NCBI GenBank assembly: GCA_027627225.1
Contig: CM051033.1
Location: 47,704,016-47,768,015, forward strand
Direction of reading: 5' to 3'
From: Congeria kusceri
Taxonomy: Eukaryota; Mollusca; Bivalvia; Myida; Dreissenidae
DNA: 64,000 nt
Shown here: positions 23,711 through 35,420 of the stretch, in pieces
Layout of the letters: each line of letters opens with the position of its first letter
How positions within the stretch are numbered: the first letter of the stretch is position 1
Notes under the pieces: model-generated
What the model was told of the DNA's origin: nothing
Database searches by the model: none
Seen by the model: the letters and a program-made list of their open reading frames with translations, nothing else
Position numbers and translations under genes: made by a program

Positions 23711-23915
23711 TTATGTGTTTCGGGCAACCCGACCCTACCTAACGAAAAACCCTCGTCCTAAAGTTTTTAGAGAAATTTGTTTTCCATGAAAGCCGTATTT
23801 GTCAGATTTTTAGTTTGTTTTCAATGTGTTTTGACCGACATGTGTCTTTGAAAACAAAAAACGCCATCCCGACCCTACCTAACATTTTTGAGACCGTTGC
23901 CTGAAACACACATTT
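23711..23915. mobile_element. Small inverted-repeat element (~200 bp)
   Basis: 'ATGTGTTTCGGGCAAC' at 23713-23728 is mirrored by 'GTTGCCTGAAACACACAT' at 23896-23913. Inside each end 'CCCGACCCTACCTAAC' occurs in the same orientation (about 23727 and 23868). There is no coding capacity. Likely a MITE-type element. Confidence 0.5.
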
Positions 23916-23937
23916 TTTATTGGCTTTAGCAGGAAGT

Positions 23938-24153
23938 TTATACAGGCAGCTGCTGAAATAGTTCTTTCAATATCATATTTAGAGCAGTAACCAGTTCTGT
24001 TCATTTTGTATTTATTTATCCACAAGGAACAACTTATAACTGTAGTTATACAGGCAGCTGCTGAAATAGTTCTTTCAATATCATATTTAGAGCAGTAGCC
24101 AGTTCTGTTCATTTTGTATTTATTTATCCACAAGGAACAACTTATAACTGTAA
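23938..24153. repeat. Tandem duplication of 108 bp, two copies
   Basis: A segment starting 'gtttatacaggcagctg' recurs 108 bp downstream with one or two differences. 108 is a multiple of three, so one - strand frame stays open through both copies and encodes a repeated INKYKMNRTGYCSKYDIERT motif, which I do not recognise. Near identity indicates a recent duplication. Confidence 0.85.
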
Positions 24154-24204
24154 TGCCTTTATTTATTATTTTGGTTCAGTAAATTACACTGACTAATATA
24201 TAAA

Positions 24205-24451
24205 CAAGAGCTGTCAGAGGACAGCGCGCTCGACTATTCAAAGTATTGCAGTTGATACATATTGTGGAAAGAGGAAGGGCCATAAATTTGTTGAAATACA
24301 AAACAGAGTTTATAGTGGGGCAATTATTTCATCAAATTATTCCAAGTTTCAAGTGAAAACCTTATGTAGTTTATTGGGGATTGTTGAACCTATGAAGTTT
24401 GGAAGTTACTAGACATTGGAATAAAAAAAAAATAATCTGAAAATATATGTG
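24205..24451 (+). mobile_element. Outer dispersed element, left part
   Basis: It begins 'aacaagagctgtcagaggac' and 'gcgcgctcgactattc', a start typical of dispersed repeats in bivalve genomes (general knowledge). The matching right part, ending 'aaaaagtcgagct', lies at 29468-29816, so this element seems to have been split by later insertions. No coding sequence. Confidence 0.5.
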
Positions 24452-24560
24452 AACAAGAGGGCCAAAAGGCCCTAGGTCTCTCACCTGAGAGGCGAAGGAA
24501 CTATGACTGTTCTGAGCAAGTTTTGTGATGATTGGCCAATAAATGACGACGAGTGGGGTT
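24452..24560 (+). mobile_element. Inner dispersed element, left part
   Basis: It begins 'aacaagagggccaaaaggcc' and 'ctcacctgag', followed by 'caagttttgtgatgattggc'. The complementary end 'ctcaggtgagct' is at about 29455-29466, as expected for inverted ends of one element interrupted by roughly 4.6 kb. The breakpoint near 24555-24560 is approximate. Confidence 0.5.
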
Positions 24561-27500
24561 ATTTACCCTCGGGACTTCGGTTAAAAACCATTGCCCGAGC
24601 ACACTGCTTAAAATATTATACTATTCTGGAATAAAACTAAATAAAACATCCCTTCTTTTAAAGGGTGTGACACATAAAATCTTTGCAGTGTGGGGACAGT
24701 GCTTTATATAAAAATCTCAGCGTAAAAATATATCAGTAGTACATAGAAATACTGTTTTTATATGAATCTTTGTAAATAGTAAAAAGAAACAGTAATACAT
24801 GCTTAAGAACTATATTTTCTTATTTATGCAACACGTGTATAAACTTTACTATGGAATATACAGCCTTTAAGAGGAATGCGATAGCGTGGGAACCTAATTT
24901 GCATACTGAGCTTGCTGCTCAAAACGGATAGTAATTGAACAAATCAAAATTCTCGTTACGAATCCGTCTGACCAATCAGCGCGAAGCTTATATAATGACG
25001 TTAAGGTTTGAAGAGTATGCACTATTATGAACAACTGCAAAGAAATATTGAAAATAATAGATCTGCTAGATGAAAATATGCAGATTTTAATATGAAAATG
25101 TTTATAAAATTTGAGAGAATTAATTTCTCTATGAATATTACATATTTATATATTCTTTAATACAGCATTAAGAAATTTTGATGTGTAATTTGTGTTTATT
25201 AATTGTTTTCTTTGCAGTTTAATACTTAGACAGAAAAGAAGAGAGATGATAGCCCAACAGAATAACATTTAATGATGGAAACACATAATTTTATATGTGT
25301 CATCATTTTTCTAGACCCATTTTTCAGCATATGCTGTAATGGGATTGTTGGAATCTTTTTTACTTAAAGATCTGGATGACATAAATGATTTAATAACCAT
25401 ATACTTACCATAATGTTTGGAAACAAGGGTACAATAGTACCGGTTGTTTATTTAAGATAAAATTATGAACAGTTTAATGGTTTACCAGATCTCTAAGTGG
25501 TTCAACATAGTTGTACAGAATATATATGATATTTGCATGTCTTTGCTACAATTTTATGCTGCCGGTATATGAAAAGGCAGAGAATTAACACTAAGTTACT
25601 TAGGAATGCTATCATAATAAATAATACTCTGAATAAAATGAGTATTATAATGTAAAGCAATAAATAGTAAGTATTTACGGTGCTTACCCTGTTTAACTGT
25701 ATGTGGAGTAAGAAAACTTCTTATAATAAGTAAAATGGATCAAGGGTCACTAAAGTGAAGATTTAATATAATATAAATGAAAATAGACTTGCATAGGCAA
25801 GTATGTTATGTGTGTAAGTAATTTTAATTTATGAACATTTGTGCGACATGCGATTTACTTATGTTGAACGCTTGCAGACAGGGAATATAGCGAGGTGCTC
25901 CAACGCAAGACCCTGTCTGTTTGGTACCTTAAGAAGTTGGGCTATTTTAAAATGGTGGTTCTCCGCAGGGTGGCATTAAAACAATGTTTAACAAGAAATG
26001 TCTTTAAAAAAGACAATCGGCGTTGACATTAATATTATCGGATCCCAAAATTAATTTGTGATTCGTTCAATAATTATTAATATTTGTACCGTGAATAGAC
26101 CGCCCCATGTTTTCACCAGTGATACATGAATAACCTAAATAATTTACGTTAACATCATTATTATATAAATTTGTCAGCCAAATATAACAAATTAACAATG
26201 TGCGAAAATAATTGCGGAAATGAATGAACATTATTTTGTGTCAGACGCGTATATTTATTTTTAATTAATATGCCCATCTGGGAAGTTATCTAGGCATAAT
26301 ACATACACATTTCGAAGTCAATTAATCATTTATACTGTGTATCCTAAGGAAAAGCAATCTTCAGAAAATATTCTGCGCATTTGAAATAATGATGACTTCC
26401 ATTTTTGATAACACAAATATTACATTAGACTATATAGAATATGGCGATTAAAAATAATATTCGCTAGGAATATGATGTATCAAGGGTTTATGTGTATAAA
26501 TGGTATTGCAAATAATGTATTAATGCTAAACAAATGAAGTTAAAGTAACATGAATATCATTTCGACGTTTTCCGGGCGAGACTTATTTCACAACATGGTA
26601 TTTATTGAAATATATCTTTTTATAGATTCATTAACATTTACTGGAGAAGTTGCTAGAAATGTGCAATTCTAATTGTTTCCTTATTAAACACAATAGTGGA
26701 TTAATTATGGGAATTAATATAATATTCTATTCATGACATACAATCAGAAAATATATTCATTATTTATGCTCAGTTCTAGAGTGTGTATCGAGAATATGTT
26801 TATAACTTTATTTTAACCGCTTAGGTAAACAATTATGTACATTTTAATCCCCAAAAGTATGCAACAGTTGTTGGTATACATTAAACCATTATTGTGAGTT
26901 TGCATTCCCTAAAATTAGAAAATTTGCCCAATTCTATTGGCATTCAATTTTCCCGCTGCATAATTATCGCAAGAAATCTAGGTCAAAAGTGATCTTAGAC
27001 AGCTACGCCGAAAAACTACATTTATATACATAAAATGCAGCAATATAGGCTGCTAGTTACAAAACAGTCACCTAGATAAGGCCACTTTAAAACAATATGT
27101 TAAGAACGTAACCTATAATATAGTTAAGAATTAAAGAAACAAGAACATTATTTATATTATTTACAAGTTAAAACTACTTTACATGGGAGATTATGATACG
27201 AATTAGGTAAAAGACATATAGCCACCCTGGGAGGGATAAAATGGTATATTGGAAGTGTAGGATTTGGAGGCCAGCGGGGGTTGGGGACTGGGTTGGGTTG
27301 GAAAGAAGGGAAGATAATTGAATGGATAAGGGCGTAGCTATTGGAGTTGTGTCCCATGGACCAGAGGGAGTGCACAGCAAGACTAAATTATTTAAAAGTA
27401 AGCAAAAAAGGCAGAAAAGACATAAAATCTTAAAAAGTTGAATAATTCACGTAGGAAATGATACCAACTAGGTAAAATGGACTGTCATACGGGATTTTAA

Positions 27501-28120
27501 CTAATCCCTAATAAAACAAAACTTGCAAGGGGTCATATCCAGAGAGTAAAAATGGATATAATTATATAGATAAAATACAGTAGTAGACACTGTACCTATC
27601 ACAGTATGCCAAAGATAATAATATTAAAAACTCAATATAAATTAAATGGTATTGGTCTTGATAAGACCGAATGCAAATAATTGCAAGGTTCACAAATCCT
27701 TGCGCCGTGCACTCCAGTCCGACGTGGTTCTTTGAGAATGAGAGGGGAATGGGGGTGTCAAAGCGGAAGGGAGGGGGTGCAATGCAGTAAACTGTACCCA
27801 GGAAAATGGACGGCCCCGCCCTTTCTGATTATATCAAACTGTAATAAAAAGGTGGCTTATTAAGATACTGAGAAATGTAAATGGTGTACTAACGTATTAC
27901 TCTCGTCTGGAAAATGTTTTTAAAATAAGGAATACCAGGTCAATACCATTGACTTGGTTTAGAAAGGGCAGGGAATTCCATAGTTTGCCAATAAAAGCTA
28001 AAACAATAGTTAGCATTGAACACTCATAGAGAGACAATGCAATAAGAAGTATATACAGAAACTGCAATGTATCACAAAAATAATAAAAACAATTACAGGA
28101 ACTGTATAGAAGTTGGTTGG
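24561..28120. other. AT-rich insert of unknown nature inside the nested elements
   Basis: About 3.5 kb between the inner-element left part and the LINE coding remains. No protein domain, RNA gene or tandem repeat was recognised. It includes a GC-richer patch near 25875-25980, a C-run at about 28135-28147, and short open frames on both strands at 27157-27863 without domains. Part of it may be the LINE's 3' untranslated region. Confidence 0.4.
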
Positions 28121-28153
28121 GGGTTGACTGCTCCTCCCCCCCCCCCCAATGAC

Positions 28154-29127
28154 CTAGATCTTGTCAGTTAGCTGACAGTCTAGAAGGAATTTTGTCAGGG
28201 CAGGAAAGGCCGGGCCCATAGCCGCTCCCTTGGGGTCTAGCACGTTGGTAAGGTTTAAAACTAGTCCATGGGAGCCCGGAGCTGGTCCCTCTGCCATGTA
28301 AAGGTGTTGCACTGTAGCAGTAGGTGGGCTGCTGTGAAGGGCTCCCAGCACCCCGGACATTCAAGGTCTAGCCCAAGGACATACTTTCCCACGCCACCAG
28401 GTAGAAGAGTGGTTCCCATCCTCAGGCGAGTGATGGCTCTGTAAAGCATAATGCTTGCTGAGTATTTGTCTGGCGGCCTGAGGGTTTTTGCGGGTCTGAG
28501 AAAAGTATGTCGGTAGGCAGACAAATTGGTGGTCTTGAGATTCCACTCACCAAGGACAAATTTCTTTGCCAGTGAGTAGATCTCGGTCGGCGCCAGGGAT
28601 TTCCCAGTATTAACTGTCCCCCTCCTGAGACCTTCCTTAGCCCCCCCTGTCCGCCTGTACATTCCCACTGATGTCGACGTGTGCTGGACACCATACTAAA
28701 GTGACCTATAAAGATTTATCTAGGCACTGTTGATGAAGTTCCAAAATGTTAAATGATAAAATATCAGGCCTAGATCTGCTATTTCTGTTTTTGATAGACT
28801 CAAGAGATGACAATGAGTCGGATAAAAAAGCAGTTTTAGTAGGTTTATTAACCAAAATCCAGCACAATGCATATTTAATTGCCAAAAGTTTAGCCGAATA
28901 AATAGAGAGATGGTTGCTGAGTCGGTGGGGTTTTGTAATTTTCTTAGAAGGAATAACAAATGAATTGGCTACCAATCCAGAGTTAGGGCATTTGGAGCCA
29001 TCGGTATATATTTGTAGGTGCTCAGCATACCTGTTATCAAAATAAATGAGAGTTTCTGACTTAACGAGTTGCGGCAAGTCAGATTTCGTGAGGGTCTTTG
29101 ATAGAGTTATGTCGACATCAAGTAGTG
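28154..29127 (-). pseudogene. 5'-truncated LINE: RNase H domain and C-terminal cysteine motif
   Basis: Reading from 29127 downward, the - strand encodes an RNase HI domain with YTDGSK, SDSLSSL and a terminal CPAHVDISGNVQADR block (around 28655-28700), then a region with TRLRMGTTLL and a CPGC-x-AAHLLLQC zinc-knuckle-like motif, then a tail ending TKFLLDCQLTDKI. This order matches the 3' end of RNase-H-bearing LINEs (I/Jockey-like). At least two frameshifts are needed and a stop follows the GNVQAD block. The usual catalytic Glu is Lys (the AELLAI position reads AKLLAI). The upstream end lies within the host dispersed repeat, showing a 5'-truncated insertion. Long dead. Confidence 0.75.
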
Positions 29128-29467
29128 TTTTGACCTCACATGACCCAGATTTGAACTCGGCCGAGATATCATTGAGACAAATCTTCTGACGAAGTTTCAT
29201 GAAGATTGGGCAAAACATGTGACTTCTAGAGTGTTAACAGGCTTTTTCTTCAATTTGACCTAGTGACCTAGTGTTTGACCCCACGTGACCCAGATTAAAA
29301 CATGGCCGAGATATCATTAGGACAAATGTTCTGACCAAGTTTCATGAAGATTGGCTAATAAATGTGGCCCATAGAGTGTTAACGAGGTAAATGTTGACGA
29401 CTCACCACCGACGACGGACAAAAGGCGATCTCAAAAGCTCACCAATGTTGTGCTCAGGTGAGCTAAA
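29128..29467 (+). mobile_element. Inner dispersed element, right part
   Basis: Two diverged ~150-bp units share 'tgacccagat', 'ggccgagatatcatt' and 'agtttcatgaagattgg', followed by 'gacgacggacaaaaggcgat' and the end 'ctcaggtgagct'. This is a very common bivalve-type repeat. Antisense reading through the first 30 codons of this unit fuses it to the LINE RNase H frame. Confidence 0.6.
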
Positions 29468-29816
29468 AAGGGCATAACTCTTGCAAAATCAAAACTGAGT
29501 TATGGGGAATATAGCTCTTGGTGTTGCAGTCGATGACAATAGTACATCCGAAGTTTCAAGTGAATAACTTATTTAGATTAAACTATAAGACTTCCGAATA
29601 TAAACTTTAACCAGAAAATCTATGCAAAAAATACAAAACAGTTATTCGGAATGTTGCCCATGACACTGGAGTTGATGAAATAGGTATATTCCAAGTTTCA
29701 AGTGAATAAGTCTTGCAGTTGCAAACTTTTGAATCAAAACTTTTAACCAAATTCAGACGCGAACGCCGACGCCAGGGGTAATAGGAAAGCTCACATATTC
29801 TTCAAAAAGTCGAGCT
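29468..29816 (+). mobile_element. Outer dispersed element, right part
   Basis: It has diverged units with 'gggcataactcttgcaaaat', 'ccgaagtttcaagtgaata' and 'tattccaagtttcaagtga', and ends 'aaaaagtcgagct', complementary to 'gctcgact' in the left part at about 24224. Confidence 0.5.
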
Positions 29817-29829
29817 AGAAATCAAACAA

Positions 29830-32800
29830 TGTCATATCCGTTGATACATAAAGTAAGCAAATTTCTTCAAATATTGCAAGTTTGACCTCATTCAGAGAAC
29901 TAGTTTTATCTTAAGTTGGCGAAAGTAATTTACAAGCAAAATGGAAATTATTTAGATATCTCACAAAAGTTTTTTCCCCCATACAAATCAGAATGATCAC
30001 TATTATTTTGCAAATATACTGGTGTGGAAGCTTCTTAATACATGTTGTATTGTTTTAAGGTCCTTTGTTTTCTTTCTCTTTTGTAGTCACATTGTTCTGT
30101 TAATTAAATCAAGTAATTACTGGAAGCATTATCATTAGAAATATGATCAAAATAGTAGCACAGCTAGAGTATTTTTTTTTAATCCCGAGTTCACACAGTC
30201 TGGCACAACACTACATGCAATCTGTGATATCACGAATTGACTGAACTTCCTTTCTTTGGAAAGCCCGCACTGTTGTTCTTGCACTGTTGTATTTTTTCAT
30301 GAACGTCACCATTAACATATTTTACTTCTACCCTAAATTTATCTCGGTAGATGACAACAATATAGTCATTAATTTAAGACTTCAAACTCCATTTCTTGCC
30401 TTCTAGTGCCATTAATTGAAGCAATCCTCGACTTGTAGCGGACAAAGAGCTAGGGACTATAAGGGTCATTTTCGGCTCCATGATAAAATTTTCTGGGACT
30501 ATGTTTATTGAATAACACAATCCATACATATATTTATCATTTTAATGCATATTATTCATATAATTTAACAAACGTTGCCATAGCAACCATATGCAGAAAA
30601 CCATGCAATTTTGGAAGATTTCTCTAATAGTGTTCATTATTTGGTAAATCTATGCAATATCAATGTATTAAATTGATTGTATTTAAACAATTACAATTTG
30701 AAGACATCCAGTGAAATGTAGACACACACACACAAGTCCGTGTAACACAATGTCAATGATGGAAATTCAAAAATAGTGCATGATGTGTTCCATAAGGAAC
30801 ACCATAATACTATTATATTTTGAAAATTAAAGCAAAACAGTCATTATATTTTCATGTTTCTTATCACTAACTTTGTGTAGTATTGACTTTTGTACAAAAC
30901 AGCATTTGAACCACTAACTGCTTAATTATTACCAGTACGCAAATGAGTAGATTAATAACGTAAACGTACACAAATCTTAAATATATTTGCCTAAAAATAA
31001 TGTAACAATAGTTAAACAATGCTCTGTCATTGTATTCAAGTACTAACTATAATACAATGAATCAATAAACATAGCTAGTATCTGGTTAATTAACAATAAC
31101 AGCTTACACTACTCGCACAAAATTACCAAAACTACCAAAACCATGTGCACATCATTGACTGCTTCTGAAGGAAAAAAACAACATATATTTCAGCTCAAAT
31201 GTCCTTTGCTTTACATGCAGATACGCAATTCTGAAACCTCATTTATGCAATTAAATTAATATTTGATTAGTAACAAAACTCAATTAAAATACCCAAAACT
31301 CAAAAAGCGGCGAACGACGCGTAACGAGATTGACGACATTAGTACGAAATGATCGATTGTTTTGTACGAAACAGCTTAAAAGGAATGGTTACGAAATAAC
31401 AGACATCTGGTTTGATTGGATTTTGTTGTCAACGTAAACCACAACTGTCCAATTGAGAGTCATCGAGTATCTCCTTTTATAATTATGATGTCATTATGCA
31501 ATTTTCGTTTTCTTTTTTCCTGTTCCATGATTTCGTTATGCTAAAGTCATCAGCATCGTTAACCAAATGAAGTTTAAGTTATTAAAAGATTTTTTTTTTT
31601 TTTTTTTCCAATTTAGTTACATTTGAGCTGCGAACAATTTGCGGATTAAGTGTTGTGGGAAGATATTTATTTATATTGTGTTAAAGAAAAAACACATTTA
31701 TGTGTTGCAGTTGTTTGACGAAATTTGGAGATCATATCTTCGTCTAATACTCAATTATTTCTACTGTAATGGGGGAACATAATTTCAAAAACTCAACTAT
31801 TTTTTTCAATACTCAATTATTTTAAATATGTCGGGGTAGTACCCAATTCTGACAGAATCCTTATCTGTTGCTCTGTTTACATGTACATTAAGTGAACGTA
31901 ATACATACATTTTTTTGTAAAACTATACGTGCCTAATTGTTATTTATACTAAACATCAGGTCTACAATTTTCAGTTAAAAAACAACAACAGCCATATCAG
32001 TTTGCAAAATACTCCTATATAGACATACACATTTAAACGGCTGTTTGTGTTGGGAATGAAAATGTTAAGCATTTCGCAATAATACAAAGACAGATATCAG
32101 TACCAAATTTGACAAGTTAGTTTGATGGTGATTCGCAACTATTTTACACCAACCTCATTTTGCAGAACACCAACCACTTTCTGTATAAACCATACCTTCG
32201 AAACGTTGACAGAGAAAATGCTACAATAATGTTCGCATTTATTTTGATTATCGAAGTCAAAATAGTTGATATTTTACGTTAGACCAGGTCTGGCAATATA
32301 ATGTCTATGATATGCATGCGAATCAAGATACATCACAATTTTAGATATGTAAGGCAATGATATGTATACATATATACACCTATCATTGGAACTTGTTTCT
32401 ACATTACAGGTTTACCAATTATTATAAAAATTATATAGCAAATTAACTCACCGTAAAGAATGCCCAGTATTTGATTTAGATGGTAGCTAAAAAGCATTCC
32501 GACCAATTGTAAGGATTGTATGTGGGACTTAGACAGTTTCTTCATTTGCCTAGTTGCTCTCTCTTCAACCCTGGTACCGCCAAAGCAGCAAACAATAAGA
32601 TATTGTGCCTATAATAATATCAAAATCATGTTCTATCTCGCGAAATTATGTGACAAATTCAAATCAGGGTCAGAAAACCACCCTCTTTCACAATACCAGG
32701 AAAAGTAACAGCGTAAATTTAAGTTGCTTTATAAATATAATATATATTATTAACACTTTGTATAACTTACCTATCTGTTGTAATATACAAACCGCCTAAC

Positions 32801-33300
32801 ATGTTTCCTGGTTTAATTTTCATGAATCAGGGTCCGTTCGCCTTAAAATATCTTCGTCCTTTGTTCCATTCGCCCTATATCCCGTTCGCCCTACTTTTAT
32901 GTTTATGAAAGGGTATATGTTGAAATGTATTAATGCATCAAGGTTATTCAATTCCTGATGAAATTTAATCATTTCCAAAGATAAAAAAGAGTGTTATTTG
33001 AATAAATATTTACCGATCAACAACTTCAAAAAATGCAGATACAGAAAACAAATATCTTCAAAATGTGCTCGATGTAAGACAAATTCACATAATTACTGAA
33101 ATTCAAAATTTAAAAGTTAGCTACTGAATATATCATTATGCAATACAAATGCTCTTTTGTTTTCGATTAAACACATTATTGTATTATATAAACAGATGAA
33201 CATAATATGGACTTAAACTTATAAAAAATATAATAAAACCAACCAGAACCATTACTAAAAGTATGCTAAGTGAACATTTTGATCACATATCAAACTGATA
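29830..33300. other. AT-rich intergenic stretch, nothing recognised
   Basis: About 3.5 kb without a supportable gene. It contains a T-run at about 31590-31607. Overlapping short + frames at 32520-32799 show no domain. Confidence 0.5.
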
Positions 33301-35420
33301 TGGGCAAAAATATCATTTGAGACCCACATTGGGCCCATATGGTATATTTTTTTCAACTATAGCCCAAACGGGTTTACTTACTGGGACCTACCTGGGTTTG
33401 ATAGGGGCAAAACATAGGGGCTCACTTGCTTTCTGGGTCCCATATGGGTCTGATATGGGAAAAACATTTTGGGACCCACATGAGGCCTATATGGTATATT
33501 TGCCCAGATGTAGCCCATACTTGAACCATATGGGGCCTTGCTTGCTGGGACCCATATGGGCTTTCTTTCTTGGGAGCCATATGGATTTGCTGGACTGGGG
33601 CCCACCTGGGTTTTGTAGTGGTAAGACAAAACATATGGGTCCCATACAGGGCCCATATAGTATATCTGCTAACGTAAAAAATATATATTGTGCCCACATA
33701 TGATTGCTTGCAGTAGACTCATATGGGCTTGCTTACTGGGTCACATATGGCATATTATTTAGGATTCACATGGGACCCATATGGTATATTTGCCCAGCTA
33801 TAGCCCATATTGTGCCCATATTGACTTGCTTTCTAGGACCCATATGGGCTTTCTAGCCGGGACCCATGTGGGTTTACTTTACTTGGATCCACCTGGGTTT
33901 TAAAGTGGCAAGATGACGCATATGGGTCCATGTGGTGTATGAGCCCAGGTAAAGCCTATATCGTGGCCACATAGGGTGGCTTGCTTGGACCTATATGGGC
34001 TAACTTGCAGTGGACCCACATGAGCTTCCTTTCTTGGACCCATATGGGTCTGATATGGGAAAAAATATCATTTGGGACCCACACGGGGCCCATGTTGTAT
34101 TTTTTCCCAGCTATAGCCCATATTGGGCTCATATGGACTTGCTTTCTGGGACACATATAGGCTTTCTATTAGGGACACACATGGGTTTAATTTACTTGAA
34201 CCCATCTGGGTGTTAAAGTTGCAAGATAATGCAAATGGGTCCCACACTGGACCCATGAGGTATTTTAGGCCAGGTAAAACCCATATCATGCTAACATGGG
34301 GTGGCTTGCTGGGCCCCAAATGGGCTTACATGCCATGGACCCACATGAGCTTCCTTTCATGGACCCATATGCATCTGATATGGGTAAAAATATAATTTGG
34401 GACCCACATGGGACCCATATTGTATTTTTTGCACAGTACAGCCCATATGGGCTTTCTAGTAGGGATCCAAATGGGTTTACTTTACTTGGACCCATCTGGC
34501 ATTTATAGTGGCAAGATAATGCATATGGGACCCACATGGGACCCATATTGTATTTGTTGCCCAGCTATAGCCCATTTTGGGCCCATATGGATACTGGGAC
34601 CCATATGGGCTTTTTAGTAGGGACCCAAATAGGTTTACTTTACTTGAACCCATCTGGGTTTTATAGTGGCAAGATATTGCATTTGGGTCCCACACTGTGC
34701 CCATGAGGTATATTAGCCCGGGTAAAACCCATATCGTTCCCACATGGGATGGCTTGCTGGGACCCATATGTGCTTACTTGCAGTGGACCCACTTGAGCTT
34801 CCTTTCTTGGACACATATGGGTCTGGAAAGGGCCGAAATATCATTTGGGACCCACATGGGCCCAGATTGTATTTTTTGCCCAGCTAAAGCCCATATAGGG
34901 CTCATGTTGACTTGCTTTCTGGAACACATATAGGCTTTCTAGTACGGACCCAAATGGGTTTACATTACTTGGACTTATCTGGGTTTTACAGTGGTAAGAT
35001 AATGCATATGGGACCCACATGGGGCCTAGATTGTATTTTGAGCCCAGCTATGGCCCGTATTGAGCCCATATGGACTTTATTTCTGGGACCCATATGGGGC
35101 TTTCTAGTAGGGACCCAAATGGATTTACTTTACTTGGACCCATCTGGGTTTTTATAGTTGCAAGATAATGCATATGGGTCCCACACTGGGCCTATGAGGT
35201 ATATCAGCCCAGATGAAAACCATATCGTGCCCACATGGGATGGCTTGCGGGGACCCATATGGCATACTTGCAGTGGACACACATGGGCTTCCTTGCTGGG
35301 ACCCATATGGGTCTGTAATGGGCAAACAAATACCATTTGGGACCCACATGTGGCCTATATTGTATTTTTGGGCCAGCTATAGCAAATATTGGGCCCATAT
35401 GGGCTTGCTTGCTGGGAGGC
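33301..35420. repeat. GGGACCC/CCCATATGGG minisatellite array, second locus
   Basis: About 2.1 kb is built from variants of 'gggacccatatgggctttct', 'tttacttggacccatctggg', 'gcccagctatagcccatat' and 'gcaagataatgcatatggg'. The last anchor recurs near 33908, 34221, 34511, 34669, 34993 and 35160, so the higher-order period is about 160 bp or twice that. Copies are more diverged than in the 141-bp array. Many short frames are open on both strands because stop codons are rare in the core motif; none shows a domain. Confidence 0.8.

Noticed and set aside
23879..24133. 84-codon - frame with a duplicated INKYKMNRTGYCSKYDIERT motif
   Set aside because: The frame stays open only because the 108-bp duplication is a multiple of three; no homology or splice support.
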